A stretch of 30,124 bases of DNA from JAGPUQ01 sp041594335 (lineage in GTDB: Bacteria; Pseudomonadota; Gammaproteobacteria; Pseudomonadales; Porticoccaceae). The stretch is from contig JBFHML010000028.1 of NCBI GenBank assembly GCA_041594335.1, forward strand, positions 1 through 30,124, read 5' to 3'. The notes under the pieces were generated by a model that was given only the letters and a program-made list of their open reading frames with translations, had not been told where the DNA came from and ran no database searches. A program made the translations under genes and the position numbers. Shown here in pieces: positions 7,670-15,836 of the stretch; the first letter of the stretch is position 1, and each line of letters starts with the position of its first letter.

Positions 7670-8726
7670 CCAGCGTCTCAAGAACTTCGAGTAGGCGCGC
7701 ATTCTGCGCCTCGGCACCGACGGTGATGCGCAGGAATTGGGCAATGCGCGGCCGCTCAAAATGCCGCACCAATAGCCCTGCGGCACGCAATGCCTGGAAT
7801 AGATCGCGGCCTTCATGCCGCGGGTGTCGCGCCAACACGAAATTGGCCGCCGAGGGCAGCACCTCGAAGTCGAGCGCGCGCAAACGGGAGACCAAAGCGT
7901 CCCGGCTGGCGATAATGCGGCCACGCTGCTTCTGGAAGTACTCTTCGTCCGCAAAGGACGCCATCGCACCGGCGATAGCCAGACGGTCCAACGGATAGGA
8001 ATTGAAACTGTTCTTGACCCGATCCAGGGCCTCGATCAAACCGGGATCACCCAGTGCAAACCCGACCCGGAGCCCGGCCAACGACCGCGATTTCGACAGG
8101 GTCTGAACGACCAGTAGATTCGGATAGCGGGCAACCAAACCGGCGGCTGAATCAGCGCCAAAATCCACATAGGCCTCATCGACCAACACGACCGCCTCAG
8201 GATGCGCCTGCAACAGCGCCTCGATATCCCCAAGCGGCAACGCACATCCGGTCGGCGCGTTGGGATTGGCGATGACAATGCCACCAATTTCACCGCGGTA
8301 ATCGGTGACGTCGATCCTGTACTCCGGGGTCAGGGGCACTTCCCGCCAGGGGATGCCGTACAGCCGACAATATACCGGGTAAAAACTATAGGTAACGTCG
8401 GGAAACAGTAGCGGCCGCCCGTGATTGAGCAGCGCCGCAAAGGCGTGAGCCAGCACCTCATCGGAACCATTGCCGACAAACACCTGCTCGATTTGCAGCC
8501 CATGATAGACCGCGATCGCGGCCTTGAGATCATCCGCCTCGGGCGGCGGGTATAACCGCAAGCGCTCATCGGCGGCGGCACAAACGGCGGCCAACACCCG
8601 CGGTGAGGGCGGATAGGGATTTTCATTGGTGTTGAGCTTGACGATCTCGGCGCCCTGGGGTTGCTCCCCTGGCACATAAGGCGCCAAGTCGCGAACCATC
8701 GGGCTCCAATAACTATGGGCCGTCAT
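7662..8726 (-). CDS. hisC: Histidinol-phosphate aminotransferase
   Basis: This is a PLP enzyme that converts imidazole acetol phosphate and glutamate to histidinol phosphate. The 354-residue type I-fold aminotransferase has LNTNENPYPPSP (31-42), NPNAPTG (154-160), VDEAYVDF (182-189) and the Schiff-base lysine K212 in SKSRSLAGLR. The ATG lies inside the 3' end of hisD, with GGGGAGA just upstream, which implies translational coupling. It is last in the ibaG-murA-hisG-hisD-hisC run and collides tail-to-tail with degS, overlapping by 8 bases with no room for a terminator. Confidence 0.97.
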   Translation of the reverse strand: MTAHSYWSPMVRDLAPYVPGEQPQGAEIVKLNTNENPYPPSPRVLAAVCAAADERLRLYPPPEADDLKAAIAVYHGLQIEQVFVGNGSDEVLAHAFAALLNHGRPLLFPDVTYSFYPVYCRLYGIPWREVPLTPEYRIDVTDYRGEIGGIVIANPNAPTGCALPLGDIEALLQAHPEAVVLVDEAYVDFGADSAAGLVARYPNLLVVQTLSKSRSLAGLRVGFALGDPGLIEALDRVKNSFNSYPLDRLAIAGAMASFADEEYFQKQRGRIIASRDALVSRLRALDFEVLPSAANFVLARHPRHEGRDLFQALRAAGLLVRHFERPRIAQFLRITVGAEAQNARLLEVLETLVT

Positions 8727-10032
8727 CGCACTCTCCCCGATACGCCGCCGAGCGCGCGTGGGCGGTCAATGACTCGCTGCGTGCCAATACCGTGGCGATC
8801 TCTGCCAGCCGCGCCGCACCGTCGATCGAGCATCCAATCACGGAGGTACGCTTCACGAAGTCATAGACTCCCAACGGCGAAGAGAAACGCGCCGTTGCAG
8901 AGGTAGGCAAGACATGACTAGGGCCAGCGCAATAATCGCCAATCGCCTCGGGCGTATGACAACCGAGAAACACAGCGCCGGCGTTTCGGATTCCGGCCTG
9001 CCAACGCTCGGGGTCGACTACCGCCAACTCCAAGTGCTCGGGCGCAATCCGGTTGGCAAGCGCCACGGCTTCATCGAGATCCCGGACCAGAATCAGCGCG
9101 CCACGCCCAACCAGCGCTGCGGCGATCACCTCGCGCCGCTCCATGGTGGGCAACAACCGCGCCATGCTAGCGGCCACCCGGTCGCGAAAATCCGCATCCG
9201 GGGTCACCAGAATGGCCTGCGCCAGCACATCATGCTCGGCTTGCGAAAACAGGTCCATCGCGATCCAGTCAGGATCGGCACTACCGTCACAGATCACCAG
9301 CACCTCTGACGGCCCCGCCACCATATCCAAGCCGACGCGACCGAATACCTGTCGCTTCGCAGCGGCCACATAGGCATTACCGGGCCCTACGATCTTGTCC
9401 ACGGCAGGGACCGTCTCGGTACCAAAGGCGAAGGCGGCAACCGCCTGCGCGCCGCCCAAGGTAAACACCCGCTGCACGCCAGCCAGCGCTGCCGCCGCCA
9501 ACACCATGGGGTGCAGTTCGCCCCCTGGCGCCGGGACTGCCATGAGAATTTCATCGACCCCCGCGACCTGAGCCGGGATGGCATTCATCAGCACCGACGA
9601 CGGATAACTCGCCTTACCGCCAGGCACATAGATACCCACCCGCCCCAGCGGCGTGACACGCTGCCCGAGGAGATTTCCATATTCATCCCGGTACTCCCAG
9701 GATTCCTGGCGCTGGTGGCGATGGTAATCGCGGATGCGCTCGGCGGCGGCGGCAAGCGCGCCGCGCTCGGAAGCGGCCAACCCCGACAGCGCCGCGGTCA
9801 ATGCAGCGGGCGGCAGCTCGAGCTCCGACGGACTGCCCACTGCGCGGCCATCGAAGCGGTTCGTATAGTCCACCAAAGCTGCATCTCCGCGTCGACGCAC
9901 CGCGGCGAGTATCTCGGCGACCCGCTGCTCCAACCCAGGATCGGCAACCGCATCCCAGTCCAGGAGCGCATCGAGCCGAGCCTCGAAGTCCGACTCACGC
10001 GTGTCCAGCAACGCCGGCAGCGACGCATTCAC
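8713..10032 (-). CDS. hisD: Histidinol dehydrogenase
   Basis: It carries out the last two oxidations of histidine synthesis, histidinol to histidine, using NAD+ and zinc. The 439-residue protein shows QRVTPLGRVGIYVPGGKASYPS (about 125-146, read in two parts), GAQAVAAFAFGTE, KIVGPGNAYVA, the catalytic RIAPEHLEL near residue 325, and GPSHVLPT near 372. I set the start at the GTG at 10032. GGAG (10041-10044) sits 8 bases upstream, and the GTGA overlaps the hisG stop. A second in-frame GTG three codons earlier would lie on top of that ribosome site. Its 3' end overlaps hisC by 14 bases. Confidence 0.96.
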   Translation of the reverse strand: MNASLPALLDTRESDFEARLDALLDWDAVADPGLEQRVAEILAAVRRRGDAALVDYTNRFDGRAVGSPSELELPPAALTAALSGLAASERGALAAAAERIRDYHRHQRQESWEYRDEYGNLLGQRVTPLGRVGIYVPGGKASYPSSVLMNAIPAQVAGVDEILMAVPAPGGELHPMVLAAAALAGVQRVFTLGGAQAVAAFAFGTETVPAVDKIVGPGNAYVAAAKRQVFGRVGLDMVAGPSEVLVICDGSADPDWIAMDLFSQAEHDVLAQAILVTPDADFRDRVAASMARLLPTMERREVIAAALVGRGALILVRDLDEAVALANRIAPEHLELAVVDPERWQAGIRNAGAVFLGCHTPEAIGDYCAGPSHVLPTSATARFSSPLGVYDFVKRTSVIGCSIDGAARLAEIATVLARSESLTAHARSAAYRGECDDGP

Positions 10033-10676
10033 CGCTTGCACTCCACAGCGCGGCCAAGTTCGTCGATCAGCGGCTGAATACGGCCGTACTTGGTCTTCAG
10101 CGCTCCCTTGTTAACAATCAACCGCGAGCTGACATGGGCGATCAACTCCCGCGCCTCCAGATGATTGGCGGTCAAGGTCGAACCGGTATCGACGATATCG
10201 ACAATCTCATCCGCAAGCCCCATTACTGGCGCAAGCTCCATACCGCCGTAGAGCTTTACGATATCCACCTGGCGCCCCTGGGCGGCATAGTAGCGACGCG
10301 CCACATTCACGTATTTGGTAGCGACGCGCAATCGACCGGCGCGAGGCTCAGCCCCAAGCGGACCCGCGGTCATCAGCCGACAACGCGCAATCCCCAGGTC
10401 CACGGGCTCGTAATAGCACTCCCCCCCGCCGTGCTCGAGGAGCATATCTTTACCGGCAATCCCCAAATCGGCAGCACCGAACTGCACATAGGTGGGCACA
10501 TCCGAACCACGCAATACGAGCAACCGCACGCCGGGTTCATTGGTCTCGAACACCAACTTACGACTGCTGGCGATATCTTCGACCGGACGAATGCCAAATC
10601 CAGCGAGGAGCGGCAAAGCCTCCGCCAGAATCCGCCCCTTAGTGACCGCCAGTGTCAGCGTCTGTCGCGGGTCCAT
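10029..10676 (-). CDS. hisG: ATP phosphoribosyltransferase, short form
   Basis: It performs the first step of histidine synthesis, joining ATP and PRPP. The 215-residue protein starts LTLAVTKGRILAEALPLL and has the PRPP-binding DIVDTGSTLTANHLE (near 161-175). It lacks the C-terminal regulatory domain of the roughly 300-residue long form. Short HisG needs the HisZ subunit for activity and feedback by histidine, and no hisZ is in this window. The start ATG follows GGGGAC weakly, 16 bases behind the murA stop. It overlaps hisD by GTGA. Confidence 0.97.
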   Translation of the reverse strand: MDPRQTLTLAVTKGRILAEALPLLAGFGIRPVEDIASSRKLVFETNEPGVRLLVLRGSDVPTYVQFGAADLGIAGKDMLLEHGGGECYYEPVDLGIARCRLMTAGPLGAEPRAGRLRVATKYVNVARRYYAAQGRQVDIVKLYGGMELAPVMGLADEIVDIVDTGSTLTANHLEARELIAHVSSRLIVNKGALKTKYGRIQPLIDELGRAVECKR

Positions 10677-10692
10677 CTACCCGTCCCCAACT

Positions 10693-11955
10693 CTAGCCCG
10701 GCACCCGGCGGATGCGCGCGCCGAGCTGTTGCAGTTTTTCCTCGATACATTCGTAACCGCGATCAATGTGGTAGATCCCCTCGACCACGGTTTCGCCCTC
10801 GGCAACCAAACCCGCGATGACCAAGCTGGCCGATGCGCGCAGATCCGACGCCATTACCGGCGCGCCCTGTAGCCGAGGCACCCCGGTAATAATGGCAGTG
10901 TTGCCCTGGAGCACGATATTGGCACCCATCCGATTGAGTTCGTGGGTTTGGATGAGCCGATTTTCGAAGATGGTTTCGGTAACCGTACCAACACCCTCGG
11001 CGACGACATTCACCGCAGTGATCTGCGCCTGCATGTCGGTAGGAAACGCAGGGTAGGGGGCGGTGCGCAGGTTAACTGAGCGCGGTCGGCGACCGCGCAT
11101 GTCCAGCGAGATCCAATCCGGGCCGACATCGATCTGCGCACCGGTCTCTTCGAGCTTGAACAGCACCGCCTCCAGAATATGGGGGTCGGTATGCTTGAGC
11201 AGCACACGGCCACCGGTGGCCGCCGCGGCAGCGAGATAGGTGCCGGTCTCGATACGGTCGGGCATGATGGAGTACTGTCCGCCAGTCAGCCGTTCCACAC
11301 CGTCGATGACCAATGTGTCCGACCCAGCACCACTCACCTGGCCGCCCAGCGCATTGATACAGTTGGCGAGGTCTACCACCTCGGGCTCACGCGCGGCGTT
11401 CTCGATCACGGTGCGCCCCTCGGCCAGACAAGCGGCCATCATCAGATTTTCGGTGCCGCCGACCGTCACCATGTCCATCAGGATATGCGCACCCCGCAGC
11501 CGACCTCGGGCCCGGGCTTGGATATATCCACCGCTGATCTCCACTTCGGCGCCCAGCGCCTCCATCCCCCGCAGATGCAAATCGACCGGGCGACTGCCAA
11601 TCGCGCAGCCGCCGGGAAAGGAGACTCGGGCCTCGCCGTAGCGCGCCAGCAACGGCCCGAGCACCAAGATCGAGGCACGCATCGTCTTGACCAGCTCATA
11701 GGGCGCGGCGCGCGTGTGCAACGTACCGGCATCCACCTCTACGGTCATGCGTTCCTTCAACACCACCGACGCGCCCATACAGCCGAGCAGCTCGATCATC
11801 GTGGTGATGTCATGCAGGTGAGGGATGTTGGCCACGGTCACGGGACCATCTGCCAGCAGGGTACTGGCCAAGATGGGCAGTGCGGCGTTCTTGGCCCCGG
11901 AGATACGGATCTGCCCACTCAGGGGGGTGCCGCCGGAAATCAGCAATTTGTCCAT
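10693..11955 (-). CDS. murA: UDP-N-acetylglucosamine 1-carboxyvinyltransferase
   Basis: It performs the first committed step of peptidoglycan synthesis, enolpyruvyl transfer from PEP to UDP-GlcNAc in the cytosol. The 420-residue two-domain protein has SGAKNAALP with K22 and N23, and PGGCAIGSRPVDLHL with the PEP-reactive C117. It also has FPTDMQAQ (catalytic Asp region, near 305). The active-site Cys is retained, so fosfomycin sensitivity at the target is expected. It sits between ibaG and hisG, as in Pseudomonas. Length is usual. Confidence 0.98.
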   Translation of the reverse strand: MDKLLISGGTPLSGQIRISGAKNAALPILASTLLADGPVTVANIPHLHDITTMIELLGCMGASVVLKERMTVEVDAGTLHTRAAPYELVKTMRASILVLGPLLARYGEARVSFPGGCAIGSRPVDLHLRGMEALGAEVEISGGYIQARARGRLRGAHILMDMVTVGGTENLMMAACLAEGRTVIENAAREPEVVDLANCINALGGQVSGAGSDTLVIDGVERLTGGQYSIMPDRIETGTYLAAAAATGGRVLLKHTDPHILEAVLFKLEETGAQIDVGPDWISLDMRGRRPRSVNLRTAPYPAFPTDMQAQITAVNVVAEGVGTVTETIFENRLIQTHELNRMGANIVLQGNTAIITGVPRLQGAPVMASDLRASASLVIAGLVAEGETVVEGIYHIDRGYECIEEKLQQLGARIRRVPG

Positions 11956-12008
11956 TCAGTACTCGCAGTACTCGACCGTTGGCAAAAGCCGTGGAGCTGC
12001 AGGGCCGC

Positions 12009-12245
12009 TCAACGCGACCGCCACTCCTCCGGGGTGTAAGCTCGAATTTGCACCGCGTGCACTTCTCCAGAGGCGATCAGTTCCCGCAGGGCCGCGTACA
12101 CCCGCTGCTGACGCTGCACGGGCCGCAGGCCGGCAAACACGTCGCCGACCGCCACCACGCCGAGGTGGTTTCCCTCTCCACTGACCTGCACCTCACAGCC
12201 TTCAAGCGCATCACACAAACGCGCTTTGATGCCTTCGATGTCCAT
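12009..12245 (-). CDS. ibaG: BolA-family protein IbaG
   Basis: This is a small BolA-like protein, 78 residues from the ATG at 12245. It keeps the family core GNHLGVVAVGDVFAGLRPVQ and the C-terminal IRAYTPEEW. A conserved His in EVHAVQI could serve as ligand for a shared Fe-S cluster with a monothiol glutaredoxin, as described for the family. GGAG lies about 9 bases upstream of this ATG. A GTG five codons earlier overlaps that site and is disfavoured. It leads murA by 53 bases, as in E. coli. Upstream, the usual mlaB-F genes are missing and kdsD is divergent. Confidence 0.92.
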   Translation of the reverse strand: MDIEGIKARLCDALEGCEVQVSGEGNHLGVVAVGDVFAGLRPVQRQQRVYAALRELIASGEVHAVQIRAYTPEEWRSR

Positions 12246-12304
12246 AAGCCTGTACTCCACGGGGAGCGCGGGATCGGAGGGCGCCGGGGGCCCAAATCGC
12301 GACC

Positions 12305-12329
12305 GCCGGGCCGAAATTTCGGGCCCGGC
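12305..12329. repeat. GC-rich inverted repeat at the 5' end of the ibaG-murA leader
   Basis: GCCGGG-CCGAAA and TTTCGGGCCCGGC form an inverted repeat centred on AAATTT, with a single-base bulge. It begins right behind the candidate ibaG -10 box, so it would form the extreme 5' end of that transcript or act as a DNA-level operator. No T tract follows. Confidence 0.55.
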
Positions 12330-12338
12330 ACTATAGCA
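12330..12338 (-). promoter_or_regulatory. Candidate extended -10 promoter for ibaG-murA-his
   Basis: On the minus strand the sequence reads TGCTATAGT, an extended -10 element (TGnTATAGT), about 85 bases before the ibaG ATG. No convincing -35 box is present, as is allowed for extended -10 promoters. Confidence 0.4.
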
Positions 12339-12399
12339 CCTTCACCCTGACCACGTCGCCATTCCACGGCCCGGGTATCGCCCCTGGGGCTCGTGGGGC

Positions 12400-12405
12400 T
12401 ATACT
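12400..12405 (+). promoter_or_regulatory. Candidate -10 box for kdsD-lpt operon
   Basis: TATACT about 36 bases before the kdsD ATG. The region 17 bases upstream is GC-rich and gives no clear -35 box. Confidence 0.35.
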
Positions 12406-12440
12406 TGCAGCCCGTTTGCAACACGTAATCCTCTCCCGTC

Positions 12441-13409
12441 ATGCGGGACATCGATCCCATCGTATCGGCCCGGCGCACCATCGAACTCGAAGCCACTGCG
12501 GTGCGTCAGCTGGCAGAGCGGATCGACGCCAACTTCGTCACAGCCTGCGAACTGGTGTTGCGCAGCCGCGGGCGCGCCATAGTTACCGGCATGGGCAAGT
12601 CCGGTCATATCGGTAACAAGATCGCAGCGACCCTCGCGAGCACCGGGACGCCCGCCTTCTTCGTCCACCCGGGCGAGGCCAGCCACGGCGATTTCGGCAT
12701 GATTACCCGCGACGATCTGGTGATCGCCATCTCCAACTCGGGAGAAACCAGCGAAATCACCACCCTGATTCCTTTGCTCAAGCGCCTCGGCATCCCCTTG
12801 ATCGCCATGACCGGGGCACCGCAGTCCCTGTTGGCGAAAAGCGCTGACGTCCACCTCGACATCAGCGTACCCCAGGAGGCCTGCCCCCTGGGCCTCGCCC
12901 CCACGACAAGCACCACCGTCACGCTGGTCATGGGTGACGCGCTGGCCGTGGCATTGCTCGAAAAACGTGGCTTCAGCGCCGAGGACTTCGCATTTTCGCA
13001 TCCAGGTGGAAAGCTCGGCCGAAGACTGCTGCTGAAGGTGAGCGACGTCATGCACGCTGGTGGCGAAGTCCCGCGGATCACCGAGGATCGCCCCCTGCGC
13101 CAGGCACTGCTGGAGATGACCGAAAAGGGCTTCGGACTCACCACGGTTGTCGGTGCCGACGGCGAACTGCTGGGCGTGTTTACCGACGGCGATCTACGCC
13201 GCGCCCTCGACCACCAGATCGACATCAACACCGCTCGGGTCGGCGAAGTCATGACTCGCAACTGCAAAACCGTACCTAGCGAAATGCTGGCGGCTGAAGC
13301 ACTCGCCGTCATGGAAAGCCATCGGATCACCGCCCTGGTCGTCACCGACAACCATCACCCGGCCGGCGTGCTCCACATGCACGATCTGTTGCGGGCGGGC
13401 GTAGTGTGA
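12441..13409 (+). CDS. kdsD: D-arabinose 5-phosphate isomerase
   Basis: It converts ribulose 5-phosphate to arabinose 5-phosphate, the precursor of the LPS sugar Kdo. The 322-residue KpsF/GutQ-family protein has an SIS domain (about 30-180) with GMGKSGHIGNKIAATLASTG (read around residues 50-69), HPGEASHGD and SNSGETSEI. Two CBS repeats follow at about 205-260 and 270-322. The tight kdsC overlap and the lpt genes behind it make KdsD the correct member of the family, not GutQ. The ribosome site is weak. It is the first gene of the plus-strand run and divergent from ibaG. Confidence 0.96.
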   Translation: MRDIDPIVSARRTIELEATAVRQLAERIDANFVTACELVLRSRGRAIVTGMGKSGHIGNKIAATLASTGTPAFFVHPGEASHGDFGMITRDDLVIAISNSGETSEITTLIPLLKRLGIPLIAMTGAPQSLLAKSADVHLDISVPQEACPLGLAPTTSTTVTLVMGDALAVALLEKRGFSAEDFAFSHPGGKLGRRLLLKVSDVMHAGGEVPRITEDRPLRQALLEMTEKGFGLTTVVGADGELLGVFTDGDLRRALDHQIDINTARVGEVMTRNCKTVPSEMLAAEALAVMESHRITALVVTDNHHPAGVLHMHDLLRAGVV

Positions 13410-13936
13410 GCAGCGCAACGGCGGCGGCCAAGGCCATTCGACTGGTCGTCTTTGATGTCGACGGGGTGCTCACCGACGGCCGCCTGCATTATCGAGATGA
13501 TGGCGGTGAATACAAAAGTTTCCACGTCCGCGACGGGTTGGGCATCAAAATGCTGCAGCGCGCCGGCATCCAGGTTGCCATCATCACCGGGCGCCGTTCG
13601 CCGAGCGTAGTCCGCCGCGCCACGGAACTGGGCATCGCGCATCTCATTCAAGGCCGCGAAGATAAACTCGAAGCGCTACGCAGCCTGGTGGCACACAACT
13701 TTCCCCAGTGGACCCAGGATATGGAGGCCATCGCCTACATGGGTGATGATCTTCCCGACCTGCCGGCCATGCTGGCGGTCGGCCTCGGGATGACAGTGGC
13801 AGATGCCGCCACTGCGGTGGCGGCACGGGCAGACTGGCGTGCCTCCCTCCCAGGCGGCGCCGGGGCCGCCCGGGAGGCCGCCGAATTCATTCTGCGCGCC
13901 CAGGGACGAGAAGATCTGCTGGTCTCCGCATCATGA
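13406..13936 (+). CDS. kdsC: 3-deoxy-D-manno-octulosonate 8-phosphate phosphatase
   Basis: This is a HAD phosphatase that removes phosphate from Kdo-8-P. The 176-residue, cap-less HAD protein has motif I FDVDGVLTDGRLHY (20-33, nucleophile and acid Asp pair), motif II ITGRRS and motif III YMGDDLPDLPAM. It starts with GTG at 13406, overlapping the kdsD stop by four bases (GTGA), and ends overlapping lptC by ATGA. Both overlaps indicate translational coupling. Confidence 0.96.
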   Translation: MSSATAAAKAIRLVVFDVDGVLTDGRLHYRDDGGEYKSFHVRDGLGIKMLQRAGIQVAIITGRRSPSVVRRATELGIAHLIQGREDKLEALRSLVAHNFPQWTQDMEAIAYMGDDLPDLPAMLAVGLGMTVADAATAVAARADWRASLPGGAGAAREAAEFILRAQGREDLLVSAS

Positions 13937-14499
13937 AAAACTTATTGCTGGGGATAGTAGCCACCGGGGCGCTGCTCGCTTTCCTACTGTTTTGGGAGCA
14001 GATCCCCGGGCTGATCGCCAATCGCGACCGACCGGGGGCGCCGGAATTGCCCACAGCCGACAGCTACATGAACGATACCCTGACCCGGAAGTTCGACGAA
14101 AACGGCCGTCTCGCATATCGTCTGACCACCGCGGAGAGCGCTTATTTTGACCCGCGCAAAGCGGCGGTGTTGACGACGCCCCGGCTTTTGGCCATGTCCG
14201 ACCCGAGCACCGGCGAGCCCTGGCACTTGAAGGCCGATACCGGCGTGCTCCACAATGCCGAGCGCCGCGTCGAGCTCCGCGACCAAGTCGTGGTCTGGCG
14301 AAACGGGCCCCAGGGCAAGAACGAACTGAGAACCTCCAAATTGGTGTATTACCCGGATAGCGGCCGGCTGCAAACCGATCAGCCCCTCACCTTGCGCTCC
14401 CCCACCTCAAACACCGAAGCGATCGGCTTGGAAGCCGATCTCAACCAGCAGGTTTATCGACTCTTGTCCAAGGTGCGCAGTGTCCACCGCCCGCAGTAA
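13933..14499 (+). CDS. lptC: LPS export system protein LptC
   Basis: This is a bitopic inner-membrane protein that receives LPS from LptB2FG and passes it to LptA. The 188-residue protein has one N-terminal membrane segment (about 4-21) and a periplasmic beta-jellyroll region (LptC/DUF1239), seen as repeated short strands with TAESAYFDPRKAAVLTTPRL and KADTGVLHNAERRVELRDQV. The sequence itself is weakly conserved, so context (kdsC before, lptA after) carries much of the assignment. The last 20 bases overlap the lptA start. Confidence 0.93.
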   Translation: MKNLLLGIVATGALLAFLLFWEQIPGLIANRDRPGAPELPTADSYMNDTLTRKFDENGRLAYRLTTAESAYFDPRKAAVLTTPRLLAMSDPSTGEPWHLKADTGVLHNAERRVELRDQVVVWRNGPQGKNELRTSKLVYYPDSGRLQTDQPLTLRSPTSNTEAIGLEADLNQQVYRLLSKVRSVHRPQ

Positions 14500-15004
14500 T
14501 CCCCTCGCGACTCTCTGCACGGCCCTGCTGCTGTTCCTGTCCGCAGCCCCCGTGCTCGCACTGCCGTCGGATCGCGAGCAGCCCATTGAAGTCGAATCCG
14601 ACAGCGCCAGTCGCGACGACAGCGCGGGAACGCTGACTTACCTGGGAACCGTGGTGATCGATCAGGGCAGCCTGCACATCGAGGCCGACAAGGTCACCGT
14701 GCATTTCGCTGATGGCAAAGTGGATCGCATCGTCTGCACAGGCCAACCGGCCCGGTACCGGCAACAACCGCAGCCAGACGAAAAACCGGTCACCGCCAGC
14801 GCCCAGGCCATTGATTACCATACAGAAGACGCGCTACTCGTGCTCACCGGAGCCGCACGCATCGAGCAGCAGGGCTCGGTTCTTGAAGGCGAGCACATCA
14901 CCTACGACATTGCCAAGGAACAGATCCAAGCGCGCGGGGACGACAACAACCGCCGAATCCGCATGGTAATCCCGCCCGAAATCCGGCAGCAGGACGCACC
15001 CTGA
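14480..15004 (+). CDS. lptA: LPS export periplasmic bridge protein LptA
   Basis: This is the periplasmic OstA-domain protein that oligomerises into the bridge carrying LPS from LptC to LptD. The 174-residue precursor has a signal peptide (about 1-28, ending in VLALPSD) and an OstA/LptA domain with DREQPIEVESDSA, GTVVIDQGSLHIEADKV and GSVLEGEHITYD. It starts at GTG 14480, inside lptC, with AAGG about 6 bases before. The stop TGA shares one base with the lptB ATG. Confidence 0.95.
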   Translation: MSTARSNPLATLCTALLLFLSAAPVLALPSDREQPIEVESDSASRDDSAGTLTYLGTVVIDQGSLHIEADKVTVHFADGKVDRIVCTGQPARYRQQPQPDEKPVTASAQAIDYHTEDALLVLTGAARIEQQGSVLEGEHITYDIAKEQIQARGDDNNRRIRMVIPPEIRQQDAP

Positions 15005-15729
15005 TGCCGGAGCTGCGGGCGGAACACCTCGCGAAATCCTACCGCCAGCGGGTGGTGGTCAGCGACGTGTCGCTGTCCGTGGCCAGCGGTGAAGTCGTGG
15101 GGCTATTGGGGCCTAACGGCGCTGGCAAGACTACCTGCTTCTACATGGTCGTCGGGCTCGTACGTCAAGATCACGGCCGGATTCTCATCGACGATCGGGA
15201 CATCACCCGGCTCCCCATGCATGGGCGCGCCCGCGCAGGTGTCGGCTATTTGCCGCAAGAAGCCTCGGTGTTTCGCAAGCTGAGTGTCACCAACAACCTC
15301 CTCGCCGTGCTGGAAACGCGGCGCGACCTTAGCCGTAGCCAGCGCCGCCAACGCGCAGAGGAGCTGCTCACTGAGTTCCATATCAGCCACCTGCGGAACA
15401 ATCTCGGTGTCAGCCTTTCCGGCGGCGAACGCCGCCGCGTAGAGATCGCCCGCGCACTGGCGATGGAGCCCCAGTTCATTTTGCTCGACGAACCCTTCGC
15501 CGGCGTGGATCCGATTTCGGTCAACGACATCAAGGACATCATCCGCCACCTCAGCAGCAAGGGCATCGGCGTACTGATCACCGACCACAATGTCCGCGAG
15601 ACACTGGATATCTGCGAGCGGGCCTACATCGTCGACTGCGGCAGGACGATCGCCCAGGGCAACCCGACCGCGATTCTTTCCGATCCCAACGTTCGCCGCG
15701 TATACCTGGGCGAGCATTTTGCGCTTTAG
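15004..15729 (+). CDS. lptB: LPS export ABC transporter ATPase LptB
   Basis: This is the cytosolic ATPase that powers LPS extraction by LptFG. The 241-residue ABC protein has Walker A GPNGAGKT (36-43), signature LSGGE (138-142), Walker B ILLDEP with catalytic E163, and switch H195. The family-specific YLPQEASVFRKL is also present. The start codon overlaps the lptA stop. lptF and lptG are not in this window, as is usual. Confidence 0.98.
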   Translation: MPELRAEHLAKSYRQRVVVSDVSLSVASGEVVGLLGPNGAGKTTCFYMVVGLVRQDHGRILIDDRDITRLPMHGRARAGVGYLPQEASVFRKLSVTNNLLAVLETRRDLSRSQRRQRAEELLTEFHISHLRNNLGVSLSGGERRRVEIARALAMEPQFILLDEPFAGVDPISVNDIKDIIRHLSSKGIGVLITDHNVRETLDICERAYIVDCGRTIAQGNPTAILSDPNVRRVYLGEHFAL

Positions 15730-15769
15730 CAACACTCCGAGGCCTTAGGCATGCTTATTGCCTCGACGT

Positions 15770-15798
15770 TTGAACGCCTCCGTGCGCAGCGCTACACT
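15770..15798 (+). promoter_or_regulatory. Candidate sigma-70 promoter for rpoN
   Basis: TTGAAC (15770-15775) and TACACT (15793-15798) with a 17-base spacer in the lptB-rpoN gap, about 38 bases before the rpoN ATG. It would allow rpoN-hpf-ptsN-rapZ-ptsO to be expressed apart from the lpt genes. Confidence 0.5.
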
Positions 15799-15836
15799 GG
15801 CCTGGGTTCAGTAGGCCGCGTCGGCGGCACCCGCGC

